Of a stretch of DNA of 64,000 nucleotides, positions 8,465 to 17,389 are shown piece after piece; the stretch's first letter is position 1; every line of letters begins with the position of its first letter. The DNA is taken from assembly GCA_963675935.2 (NCBI GenBank), contig CAXXPV010000002.1:1-64000 (forward strand). Reading direction: 5' to 3'. Below the pieces are notes generated by a model. It made no database searches. It had not been told where the DNA came from and saw nothing but the letters and a program-made list of their open reading frames with translations. This stretch comes from G963675935 sp963675935 (GTDB lineage: Bacteria > Planctomycetota > Planctomycetia > Pirellulales > Thermoguttaceae). The position numbers and the translations under genes are program-made.

Positions 8465-10627
8465 TTATTTAGCCGCTATCAGTCCGCTTTCTTTCGCGAG
8501 CCGATGGATCTCGGGTTGAACGGGGCGCTGCCAAAGCGAGAGGCCGTTGAGATGGTCCTGCAATCCGCCGAGCATGATGCGGGCTTGGGTGGCATAGAGA
8601 TCGTTTACGGCGGCGGCGTTGGCCGCGGGGATGTCCTTCAGTTGAGGCGTGTGCAATTGCCCCGCGGCGGCAAGCTGGCGGCGCTGGTGATGGGCGCTGA
8701 GCGTTTGCACAATGACTCGGGCCTGGCCGGCCTCGAACGAATCGCCTAGCCCTGCCTTTTCCATGACATTCAGAAACACGCCCACCGCCGAAAAATCGGG
8801 CAATTCGCGGGTCGAGGCGACTTGGGCGACTGGTTTCCAAAAGGCCGTATCATCGGCCGGCGGGATAACGGTCTTTGCCTGAACCACGGGAACTCCCTTG
8901 GGAACCGCATCGCCGAGCAGGAATTCCACCGTCGCGTGTTGCGCCATGCCATCGAGAGGCAAAAACACCGAGCCGTCCGCCTCCAACGCCATTGACCGAC
9001 CGTCGATGACGGCCTTCATGGGCTTGCCCTGGCCGGTGGCTGCGATAAAAATGCGAGTTTGGCCGAACGAGGCCGGAATTTTCTGAACCAGCCGGGTGAT
9101 CTTGGGCGGAATATGCGGCCAGAGGCGAAGTCCCTTGGCGGTGTATTCATATTCAAACAAGCCGCGCAGAAGGCCGCCCGGTGCGCCCCAGCAGTCATAC
9201 ACCATGTTGTACGATTGGTTGAGAGTTCCGTCCCACGGCAGCAACCCCCAGGATCGCAACGGCGTTTCCGCGCGAAAAGCCTCCATCATGGGTCGCATCG
9301 CCGCCCACGCTTTGAACGGATGCTCGAATTCGCCCGCGCGGAAGCAGGCCATGTCCATCGTCCCTTGGTGAGCCGGCCAACCGCCGCCATTGCACCAAAA
9401 ACCGTACGCCATCAAACCGCCGCCATCGCCGGTGTAGTCGTCATAGCCTGGATAATTAGGAATAATCAGACCATGGGGCGCGAGACTTCCCGGCGGCTGA
9501 GTGCCTTTGACTTGATCGAGCATGTAACGAACAATTCGCTGGTTGGCTTTGTCGTCGGTCACACGGAACGCGCCCGCGTAATGATTGGGCTGCGCTTCAA
9601 AATAGCCATGTTTCTTTGCCCCGAACACGCCCCGGCGCGTTCCCGCGAGGTCTTCGCCTCGGATAAAATAGCCCTCGGGCGTCATAAGACGCGGCAATGC
9701 CTGGCGCACCTTGGCGGCCGTGGCGCGGTACTGCACGGCCTCGGCCGACTGGTTGCATAAGTCACACACTTCGGCCAGGCGCTCCAGCGCGGCCACATAG
9801 TTGACCGAAAGCTCCGTGAGATAGCCCATGCCGAGGGAGCCGTCTTTCTTTCGCGGGGCATAGGATGGCGCTAGGAGATTACTGCCCTTTCCGCCCTTGA
9901 GCAAATTCACTTCAGGGTCGCGGCGGGAATCGAGGAAAGCGGCTACTCGCTTGAGTTCTTCCAACCGTTCTTTCGAGGCCGCCGCATTGTGACGAACAAG
10001 CAGGCGATCCGCTTCCATCAGCAATCCGGCGACCGTGGTTCCGACGAACCAATCGGCGTCGATGGCGCCGTCGCCTTGGTTGTACCAGCAGCCCTTGGTG
10101 TGGATTTTTCCGTCCATCTGCGGCCCCACCGCGCCGCCCGCTTGGCGCGGGTCGCCGAAGCCGTTGTCCTTTCCTCCGTTAAGCCAATAGAACGCGGCAT
10201 CACACAGGCAACCGTCGGGGCCAACCAAGCCGCGATCATCTTTTTTCCGGCCGTCGCCCATCATGCCGAACCACATGGCCTGCGAGTTGCCGATCCACGA
10301 GGCGTAAGGCTCCTCGCCCAGGAACGGCATCATGGAGTAAGTCGCGCCGAAGGTGTTTTGTATCCACCAGCACGGCCATACCGGTCCTTCGACCAAGCCG
10401 TTCCAGTCGCGTTTGTAGAGCAACGGCAGGTTGACCATGCGCGGCGAAGGACGTGTCGATTCAAAGGCCGCGTTGAGAGCGTCGAGTGTTTGCACATCGC
10501 CGTCGCCTTCGACGTAGACGCCGGAAAAATGCGCATCCTCGGCGGCGGCGTAGCCCGGAAGATTGGAGAGGATTGCCACCGCGGCCAAGAGCAAAACCAG
10601 GATGTGATGCGTGGAATAGTATTTCAT
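8465..10627 (-). CDS. Secreted six-hairpin glycosidase-like protein
   Basis: 720 residues from the ATG at 10627, chosen because AAGGA lies about eight bases upstream; an in-frame ATG at 10672 would add a 15-residue extension before the signal peptide. The signal peptide ends near GYAAAEDA. The body has the look of an (alpha/alpha)6 glycosidase of the glycogen-debranching/GH63-like superfamily: WPCWWIQNTFGATYSMMPF, LTELSVNYVAALERLAEVCD, MAYGFWCNGGGWPAHQGTM and SWGLLPWDGTLNQSYNMVYD. A small C-terminal beta domain and a helical tail follow. The exact GH family and sugar are not recognised. It lies between GH29 and GH78, which suggests work on the same glycan. Confidence 0.65.
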   Translation of the reverse strand: MKYYSTHHILVLLLAAVAILSNLPGYAAAEDAHFSGVYVEGDGDVQTLDALNAAFESTRPSPRMVNLPLLYKRDWNGLVEGPVWPCWWIQNTFGATYSMMPFLGEEPYASWIGNSQAMWFGMMGDGRKKDDRGLVGPDGCLCDAAFYWLNGGKDNGFGDPRQAGGAVGPQMDGKIHTKGCWYNQGDGAIDADWFVGTTVAGLLMEADRLLVRHNAAASKERLEELKRVAAFLDSRRDPEVNLLKGGKGSNLLAPSYAPRKKDGSLGMGYLTELSVNYVAALERLAEVCDLCNQSAEAVQYRATAAKVRQALPRLMTPEGYFIRGEDLAGTRRGVFGAKKHGYFEAQPNHYAGAFRVTDDKANQRIVRYMLDQVKGTQPPGSLAPHGLIIPNYPGYDDYTGDGGGLMAYGFWCNGGGWPAHQGTMDMACFRAGEFEHPFKAWAAMRPMMEAFRAETPLRSWGLLPWDGTLNQSYNMVYDCWGAPGGLLRGLFEYEYTAKGLRLWPHIPPKITRLVQKIPASFGQTRIFIAATGQGKPMKAVIDGRSMALEADGSVFLPLDGMAQHATVEFLLGDAVPKGVPVVQAKTVIPPADDTAFWKPVAQVASTRELPDFSAVGVFLNVMEKAGLGDSFEAGQARVIVQTLSAHHQRRQLAAAGQLHTPQLKDIPAANAAAVNDLYATQARIMLGGLQDHLNGLSLWQRPVQPEIHRLAKESGLIAAK

Positions 10628-10719
10628 GGGAAAATCCTTGGATAGTTTTCCGTGTAAAAGTTTCTCATTCATGCCGCTTGTTCGCTTAGGACTCGCGTCA
10701 GAATAAGTTGATCATATTT

Positions 10720-10778
10720 GTAGGACGGATTTCCGAATCCGTCTCTGAAAAACGGACGGATTTGGAAATCCGTCCTAC
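10720..10778. repeat. Palindromic repeat, GTAGGACGGATTTCC type
   Basis: Arms 10720-10742 and 10756-10778, 22 of 23 bases paired. The same family recurs at 24723-24781. The element is bracketed by a 9-base direct repeat, AGTTGATCA, at 10706 and 10783, which may be a target duplication. Confidence 0.85.
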
Positions 10779-10811
10779 GGTGAGTTGATCAGTTTATTTT
10801 GGCGTGCGCCC

Positions 10812-12509
10812 TTAATGTGCGACTCGGCGAATCAGGATTATTCCTTCCCCGCCGTCGGTTTCGAGCGTTATCCGCAGGCGGATATCGCTCTCTTTGGTCA
10901 CGACACCGGTACGGTTGACGTGCAAGGTATTCGATCGATCCTGGACGCGGCTCAGCATCCCTGGCAATGAGTCCACGCCCTCCTGAACCAGAACCTCTCC
11001 ATGCAGCGATACCTTGCGTTCGCCCGTTGGTTTGAAAGCGACCTCCCACTGGCCGGCTTCGGTGATATACGGCGTCAGATTCAGATCCAACGCCGCCTTG
11101 CCGTCCTTGAACTCCGCCGCGTTCCATGAGCCGCACTGTGCCCACTCGCTTCGCAAGGGCCGGCCCTGGGCGAGACGCAAATTGGTCACGTGAAACACTT
11201 CCAAACCGCGGATCTGCGGCTCCGCGGCGGACTCCATCACCCGCAAACGAACCTTCGACACCGCAATGTCGTCGAAGTAGTTGATCCGTTTCCGCCCCAC
11301 ATGGCTTCCCTCGCAAAGACGCTTCCACTGCTTGCCGTCAAAACCCTCGATGGTGTAGCGGCGAATGCGTTCACCGTGCTGGTAGTTCTCCATGATGACG
11401 GCGTGATTGATCAGAGTTGGTTTGCCGAGGTCCAATTCAAGCGTCTCGCCCCGCCCGCTGGTTTTGGCCAAGGGACGACCGAAACGGCGTTCGATCTCCG
11501 CGCCGAACTCTTGGTAGCGTTTCACGTCGGCATCGGGAATCAGCCCGTCGGTGTTGGGCGTCGAATTCAGCAGCAGCACCGCCCCCTGGCCGGCCGATTC
11601 ATAATAGACGCGCATCAGTTCGTCGAGGCTCTTCCGGTGTGCCTCGTTCTTTGCCGCCCAGAACCAATAATGGGCGTAGAGCGTGGTGTCGATCTCCAAC
11701 GCGGCCCAGGCGTCGCCGTTCGGATCGCTCTGAGCGGCCGTCGCCGTGCCGGTCTTCGCATCCTTGGCGGCCAATGTACTCCACGACTTCGCATATTCGA
11801 GGTTGCCTCCCTCGTTGCCCACCCAGCGAATCGAGGCATACGGACCCTGAAAAACCACCGCGCCGGGGGCGTACTGCTTCAGGATGTCGCCAAGCTCAAT
11901 CATGCAGCTTCCATCGAACCACACTTCGACGATGTTGGCGTACTTGGAAGCGCTCTCGAGGGCTTCTCGCCACTGCTGTCGGAAAGCTTTGTTGTAGGCT
12001 TCTTGTTTCGCGGGATCGTTGGCGCGGCCCCCTCCACCGACTCCAAAAGCAGCGTCAACTGGACTGATGTAGATGCCCAGGTTTAGACCATACTTGCGGC
12101 AGGACTTGGCCAGTTCGACCAGGAGATCGCCCTTGCCGTCCTTCCATGCGATTTTCTTGACGTTGTAGTCGTTCGTATCGGTCTGCCACCAGCAGAACCC
12201 GCCGCTGTGCTTGGCTACGAACAGGATTTCCTTGGCGCCCCAGGACACAGCCGCCTCGCACCACTGGTCGGTGTTGAGCTTCGGCAGCTTGATTTGGTCG
12301 AGCGGGGTCGAATGGTTGTCATACTCGTTGCCCTGCCAAGTGCAGGGATCGAGGCAGAGGAACGCGATCCGCTCTTGTTCATGCCAGCCGTACTGTTGAG
12401 GCGTAGGGCGAGGAAGTATTGCTTTCGGCTCTGCGCCATTGGATGGCCGCGCCGAGAAGAGCAGTGCCATTAGCAACAAGGAAAGACATTGCGATCTCGT
12501 CGTAAGCAT
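10812..12509 (-). CDS. Secreted alpha-L-fucosidase, GH29
   Basis: 565 residues. GH29 fucosidases are retaining enzymes with a (beta/alpha)8 barrel. After a signal peptide (about 1-25, ending SNGAEP) come QYGWHEQERIAFLCLDPCTW, EILFVAKHSGGFCWWQT and the nucleophile strand IVEVWFDGS, where Asp199 is the expected nucleophile. The C-terminal part (about 345-565) holds a discoidin-like segment (HAVIMENYQHGERIRRYTIE) and a beta domain. The length is usual. It shares the strand with GH78 and the six-hairpin gene, with a palindromic repeat after it. L-galactosidase activity is possible because some GH29 members tolerate that sugar. Confidence 0.88.
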   Translation of the reverse strand: MLTTRSQCLSLLLMALLFSARPSNGAEPKAILPRPTPQQYGWHEQERIAFLCLDPCTWQGNEYDNHSTPLDQIKLPKLNTDQWCEAAVSWGAKEILFVAKHSGGFCWWQTDTNDYNVKKIAWKDGKGDLLVELAKSCRKYGLNLGIYISPVDAAFGVGGGGRANDPAKQEAYNKAFRQQWREALESASKYANIVEVWFDGSCMIELGDILKQYAPGAVVFQGPYASIRWVGNEGGNLEYAKSWSTLAAKDAKTGTATAAQSDPNGDAWAALEIDTTLYAHYWFWAAKNEAHRKSLDELMRVYYESAGQGAVLLLNSTPNTDGLIPDADVKRYQEFGAEIERRFGRPLAKTSGRGETLELDLGKPTLINHAVIMENYQHGERIRRYTIEGFDGKQWKRLCEGSHVGRKRINYFDDIAVSKVRLRVMESAAEPQIRGLEVFHVTNLRLAQGRPLRSEWAQCGSWNAAEFKDGKAALDLNLTPYITEAGQWEVAFKPTGERKVSLHGEVLVQEGVDSLPGMLSRVQDRSNTLHVNRTGVVTKESDIRLRITLETDGGEGIILIRRVAH

Positions 12510-12651
12510 TGGGAATCTCCTGGAATCGTTTCACTTCTGAAACGTGGATTTGCATGGCCATCGGGGGTGTGATAGCGGCCACTTGCGGGCGGGTTTTGGA
12601 AGGCGGGTTTTGGAACGTCCTAATCTCCTGTTCTGCGCGGATTGCCGTCTC

Positions 12652-13665
12652 CTATGCTGGGGTGTCGGAAGTCGTTGGTCCGCCACAGTATTCGCGCAGC
12701 AGTCGCAGATAGCATCGATACTGTTCGAGTGAGACGCCCGGGGGCGTCTGGTGGTCTACGCTTGGGATGAAGCCGCCGCTTTTCATCAACGGCACGAGCC
12801 GTTCAAACTCGGCTCGCATCGCCGCCTCGCCCTGGGGCATTGTCATTTTATCAAAATGCCCGACCATGAGCAACCGAGGGAATTGTTGCCGCAGTTTCAT
12901 GCCGTCGACGCCGGCCTGGCGTTCGAGCGGCAACACCCCACGCACGCCAAGCTCCTCAAGCCACGGCACGAGCAACGTCACGTCGCCATCAGTGTCCATC
13001 AACAGCGGAATGTTGTGTTCTTGCAGTCGCGGCAGCAGCTTGCGATAGTAAGGCGCGATGTACTCGTCGAACGTGCGCTTCGAGATCATCGGGCCGTGGT
13101 TGTAACTCATGTCCTCGGCGATGGTCATGAACGTGGGCACGCAGACGCGGAACATCTCGTCGAGCAGGCGGAAGTTGAACTCCAGCAGGTCGGCGTTCAT
13201 GCGATGCAGCAACTCCGGCTGATCGGCGAAGGCCAACATCAGCTTGCTGAACCCCATGAGCGTTCGTGGAAACCAGAAGAAGCCTTCGATCGTGGCCCAA
13301 ACCACGGCCTCGCCGCGGCGCTGCCGCTGGGCCCACGCCGCCATGCTCGCGATTGACACGCTGTGATCGGGAAACAACCGCGGACGGATGCGAAGGTAAT
13401 CGTCCATGTTGGAAACGATGCCTTCAACGTGATGCTGCGTGGCCTCGATGGTTGGGTCGGTCGTGCTGAACCAAAACTGCTGATAGGGATCGAGACCGAA
13501 ATATTCGGCAATCTCAATCACCTGGCTGAACTTCAGCTCCCGTGGCAGCCCCTCGCCATGCCAGCGGGCGATGGTTTCGTCCCACCACATGGCCCATTCC
13601 CAGCGCGGCAGGCGGTCCACCGGCTGAAAATTTATCACGGCTCGAAAGCGGTCAACGTGATTCAT
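12652..13665 (-). CDS. Uroporphyrinogen decarboxylase-superfamily protein (methyltransferase-like)
   Basis: 337 residues with the URO-D fold: N-terminal RFRAVINFQPVDRLPRWEW, central ETIARWHGEGLP and MTIAEDMSYNHGPMISKRTFDEY, and the C-terminal HFDKMTMPQGEAAMRAEFERL. True HemE proteins start with a PFLRA-type arginine motif that is absent, so haem synthesis is unlikely. Planctomycetes and related bacteria carry many such paralogues near sugar-degradation genes; their reactions are mostly unknown, with corrinoid methyltransferases (MtaA/CmuA) as characterised relatives. It lies 65 bases downstream of GH106 and upstream of GH29. Family assignment is good; the substrate is unknown. Confidence 0.7.
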   Translation of the reverse strand: MNHVDRFRAVINFQPVDRLPRWEWAMWWDETIARWHGEGLPRELKFSQVIEIAEYFGLDPYQQFWFSTTDPTIEATQHHVEGIVSNMDDYLRIRPRLFPDHSVSIASMAAWAQRQRRGEAVVWATIEGFFWFPRTLMGFSKLMLAFADQPELLHRMNADLLEFNFRLLDEMFRVCVPTFMTIAEDMSYNHGPMISKRTFDEYIAPYYRKLLPRLQEHNIPLLMDTDGDVTLLVPWLEELGVRGVLPLERQAGVDGMKLRQQFPRLLMVGHFDKMTMPQGEAAMRAEFERLVPLMKSGGFIPSVDHQTPPGVSLEQYRCYLRLLREYCGGPTTSDTPA

Positions 13666-13730
13666 GGCGTCGGCCCTTCCACTGAAGGCTATCTTTGTTT
13701 AGCTGATTAACTGCATTCCTCCCGATTCAA

Positions 13731-16700
13731 TCAGTATACCGTGACTGGCCCGAGCAGGCCAGCCGGTTGCAAAGCCGTATCCTTTCCGCAAATTTTGCCG
13801 GCAACAAACGTCGTGCGATTGGCGACCCCCGGTTGCTCGTCGCCTACGAGTCGGTTCAACCATGTATTCACGACCGTAATTTCCAGCACGTTGGCGCCAA
13901 GCTTGACAGCCTTGCTGATGTCCACCGTATACGGCTGCTTCCAGACCGATCCCACGTCTTTGCCGTTGACTCGCACCACGGCAATGGCATGAACCTCGCC
14001 GAGGTCCAACAGTTTTGCCTGTTCCAAGTTGGAAACCTGAAACTCGGTCTTATACGTTGCCGCGCCGGAGTAATAGCGGATGCCGGGTTCAGGGCGTTTG
14101 CTCCAATCGTCCAACGTCTCGAAGCTCACGGGCTTTTCCGGCCCGCCCGCCTTCGGGTCGAATGTAACCAGCCAAGGGCCCGGCAATTTGCGTCCGGCCG
14201 CGAGGGTCAAGGTCTTGCCCTCAGCCACGATTGTAGCGCCCGGCCGGCCATCCATGCGATAGTCCACGCGAAGATGTTTGGCATGATTCAGAGCCGGTTC
14301 GTGACCCATGGTGTGGTTGGCGACAAGCACGGTCAATTGGTCGTGGACAATCATCCCGGCGAGTCGCTTCGTGACATCGATCTTGCCCGCCCCGTCCACG
14401 GCTTCATACACAGCGCTGACGATTTCCAGCGAACCGGGCCGCTTCTTGTCGTTTTTGTCGTTCTTGTCGGGCTTGAGGCTTTCGGTCGTCTTGTGCCGGA
14501 ATACGACGAAGACCGAGGTGTTCGGTCCAAATTGAATCGGCACTTGAACACGGCCCTCGCGGAGTTCATACGCCGTCGCGGATTCCATGCGCCCGCTCTC
14601 CGGCCACCAGAACTCCGGCTTGCGGCCATCGACCCGGAACGACACGACTTCGGTGCGAGTGAGCGGTTGCTGGTTCGAGAGGAAATAGATGTCGGTGTCG
14701 CCGTCTTTCCGGTGCTTCCAGAGAACGTCCTTGGGGCAAAGAATGTCCGCCGACAGCTTCAACTTGCGAAACATTTCCGGCAAATCGACGCCGGCGGTCA
14801 CGCGACCCTCGCTCCACAGTTCATCGGCAAGCCGTTTGACCTCGGCGTCGCATGCCGGGAAATTCTCCAAGCTGGGCGAACGCCCCGGCTTGGGGCCAAG
14901 GATCGCGCCGCCCGCAAGGGCCAGTTGTTGAATCTTTTTCAACACGGCGGGCCGCATCGTCGCCGACTCCGGCAACACAAGCAGCCGATAGGTCGTGCCG
15001 TTGGGCAAAACAAATCGACCGTCTTTCACCGCCAGTCGATTTTCGATTACCTCGGCGTTGATGTAGTCATAATCGTGGCCGGCCGGAAGTTCCGGTTTGC
15101 GGATGCCGGCCATTTTCGGCGCGTCCTCGCCGATATAATACGCGACGTCGGCCACGGGATTGCCGGCCTGCAACATGACGCTGCAACGCCGAAGATAATC
15201 GACCCAAGGCCGTGCGTATTCAAACCACGTGTTTTGCCGATTGAACTCCGTGCCGAACCACGCGTTGACGCCCGGCCGCCGGTCGTCCCACGGTTGGTGA
15301 ATGTAAACGTGCAGGACGAACTGGTTGATGCCTTCACAGAAGGCCCAATCGCCGCGGGCTTTCAAGTCGCGCGGGGTGTTGACGAAGGCCGGGCCACCGG
15401 TGAATGCCTCGGCCCACACCGTCGGCATTCCGTAGGTGTGCGCGGCCGACGCGGCGTCGCGCAGCTCGACGTCGCCAAGGTTGCCGGTGGCCCAAAATTC
15501 GCCGCTGATTTCATCGCACTGGCCGCCGTATTGCAGAAATTCACCGGGGAAGCCCCAGTGCCCATAATTTTCCAACCACATCCGCAATCCCTGTTCGTGG
15601 CATAAATCTCTCAAGCCGCCGACGTAATTACTCGCCACCCGATCGGCGACGAGACGCCGCAAGTCCCAAAGAAAACGATCGGATTGATCGACGCTGCCGA
15701 CAACGCGGCCCGTCATCACCGGCAGAAAGGGGATGGGATCGTAGCCGTAGCGGCGGCGAAATTCCTCGGCAAAGCCGTCGGTCCAGTTTTCCGGCCCCAT
15801 CTCGTAGCTGTCGGCCACGACGTGCTTGAACGCCTTTCGATCGGCTGCCGGCATCCGCTTGAGCAAATTGCCGACGTAGGCATCGAAATGCGAGCGAAGC
15901 GCCTCGCGATTCATCTTGTCAACCTCCAAGCCCGTCGCCTCGGCCGGCGCCGGCCCGTTTTTCGTTCCGGTGGGCGTCATGGCGACGCGAAGCACAATCC
16001 ATTCGCCGGCCGGCACGTCCCATCGCAACGTGCCATCGGCCGACAACTGCTTGCTAATGTCCTGGACGGCCTCGGATTTCACGATCAGCCCGGCTTGATC
16101 CGGTTCGGCTTGCCGAGGCCATGAGTAGAAGTCGAACGGCGGCTGCGGATCTTGAAACACCTTTGCCAGCGATTTTTCCGCGTAATTCTCGACGCGGGCC
16201 GCCGGAGACAATTCGATTTCGCCCAATTCGCTGGGCGAGGACAGCGTCAGCCGAAAGAACCTCGCCGTCGTCGCCGGAAACGTCGCCACGATCGGCGCCA
16301 GCGGCACGGGACCGACGCTAGCGCCCAAGTTGTGCCTGTCGATGACGAATCGTTTGATAGTCCGGTAAGTTTTCCCGTCGTCCGACGCCTGCAATTCCGC
16401 CGCGACGTTCACCGGCCTGTCGGGGCGAACCGTTATGCTCCGCGCGGTCAGCGGCGCCGGCGATTCCCACGTCACGGCAGTCGGAGTGCGCGACGACGCC
16501 TTGGCCTTCTCGGCGTCGCTGGCGGGTGCGGGGAACGCCAACACCCTGACATCTTGATAATCGCCTTGGGGCGTGGGCAATTTGCCTTCAAAACGCTTGG
16601 GGCCGCGCAGCCGAGTCTCCGGCATGACCAGATAGCGCATGGCTTGTTTCGGCTTGACCCAGGGACCGCCAGACTGACTCCAGCCGGGCGAGTTGAACAA

Positions 16701-17033
16701 CCCGACATCGACGCCCAAACGATCGCCTTCGCGAATCGCGTGTTCGATGAACTGCCACCACGGATCGGTGAGCGCCTTGGGCCCGTCGCCGGCGCCGAGA
16801 CTGGTCTGGCCGCTGATGATGCCGATGTAACCCTCGCCGATGCCGACGCGCCGCATTGCCTCAAGATCATGGGTGATGCCTTCCTTGGTGATGTGGCCGT
16901 CCATCCAATACCAATAGCACCGCGGCCTTGTCACATCGGGGGGGGAAGCGAAGTCGCGTTCCAGATTAGCCGCGTTGACCGGCGCGACGGCAAACATAGC
17001 GAGCAGCAGCGAGAATACTTTCACCACATCCAT
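13731..17033 (-). CDS. Secreted GH106-type alpha-L-rhamnosidase
   Basis: 1100 residues, within the 1000-1150 range of GH106. A signal peptide (about 1-21, ending VNAAN) precedes the family signature near the start: YWYWMDGHITKEGITHDLEA and GLFNSPGWSQSGGPWVKP. The large central part carries the TIM-barrel region (HVVADSYEMGPENWTDGF, MWLENYGHWGFPGEFLQYGG, VWAEAFTGG). The C-terminus is a galactose-binding-like jelly roll (KLLDLGEVHAIAVVRVNGKD). Known GH106 enzymes act on rhamnogalacturonan-II or RG-I rhamnose. AAGGA lies seven bases before the ATG at 17033. Together with RhaT and GH78 it is the best evidence that rhamnose is a major sugar of the target glycan. Confidence 0.85.
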   Translation of the reverse strand: MDVVKVFSLLLAMFAVAPVNAANLERDFASPPDVTRPRCYWYWMDGHITKEGITHDLEAMRRVGIGEGYIGIISGQTSLGAGDGPKALTDPWWQFIEHAIREGDRLGVDVGLFNSPGWSQSGGPWVKPKQAMRYLVMPETRLRGPKRFEGKLPTPQGDYQDVRVLAFPAPASDAEKAKASSRTPTAVTWESPAPLTARSITVRPDRPVNVAAELQASDDGKTYRTIKRFVIDRHNLGASVGPVPLAPIVATFPATTARFFRLTLSSPSELGEIELSPAARVENYAEKSLAKVFQDPQPPFDFYSWPRQAEPDQAGLIVKSEAVQDISKQLSADGTLRWDVPAGEWIVLRVAMTPTGTKNGPAPAEATGLEVDKMNREALRSHFDAYVGNLLKRMPAADRKAFKHVVADSYEMGPENWTDGFAEEFRRRYGYDPIPFLPVMTGRVVGSVDQSDRFLWDLRRLVADRVASNYVGGLRDLCHEQGLRMWLENYGHWGFPGEFLQYGGQCDEISGEFWATGNLGDVELRDAASAAHTYGMPTVWAEAFTGGPAFVNTPRDLKARGDWAFCEGINQFVLHVYIHQPWDDRRPGVNAWFGTEFNRQNTWFEYARPWVDYLRRCSVMLQAGNPVADVAYYIGEDAPKMAGIRKPELPAGHDYDYINAEVIENRLAVKDGRFVLPNGTTYRLLVLPESATMRPAVLKKIQQLALAGGAILGPKPGRSPSLENFPACDAEVKRLADELWSEGRVTAGVDLPEMFRKLKLSADILCPKDVLWKHRKDGDTDIYFLSNQQPLTRTEVVSFRVDGRKPEFWWPESGRMESATAYELREGRVQVPIQFGPNTSVFVVFRHKTTESLKPDKNDKNDKKRPGSLEIVSAVYEAVDGAGKIDVTKRLAGMIVHDQLTVLVANHTMGHEPALNHAKHLRVDYRMDGRPGATIVAEGKTLTLAAGRKLPGPWLVTFDPKAGGPEKPVSFETLDDWSKRPEPGIRYYSGAATYKTEFQVSNLEQAKLLDLGEVHAIAVVRVNGKDVGSVWKQPYTVDISKAVKLGANVLEITVVNTWLNRLVGDEQPGVANRTTFVAGKICGKDTALQPAGLLGPVTVY

Positions 17034-17371
17034 TTTGTTGTCCTTGGCTAATTTGTCGTGTAGGGCAGCATCGCACGAAATATCTATCGATGCCTATCTG
17101 ATTGATGACGATCGGACGGGCGGGCGGGCGGGATATTTTGGCTTGTTTTCCAGTCTCCCGATAATCGGCCTGGATTCATTGGCCATGCAGGGCGCAATGG
17201 GAAGTGCAACTGAAATACCAGTTTAGGCGGGGCACGGCCGTTTGGCAAGATGGCCCTGGCTTGGGGAATAGCATACCAAGAACAAGCCGTAAGCGTTCAC
17301 GGTCTAAAAAGCAGCAGGCACACCCCGGTCCGGGTGCCGTCCGTTCGATCCGCATGGCGACACAACGACGG
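17034..17371. other. Intergenic region upstream of GH106
   Basis: 338 bases without a gene. It holds a run of four GGGC units near 17118-17133 and, at its end, the left part of the palindromic repeat into which IS copy 1 is inserted. No convincing promoter for GH106 was found. Confidence 0.5.
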
Positions 17372-17389
17372 CACACGGAGTGTGGGCCG

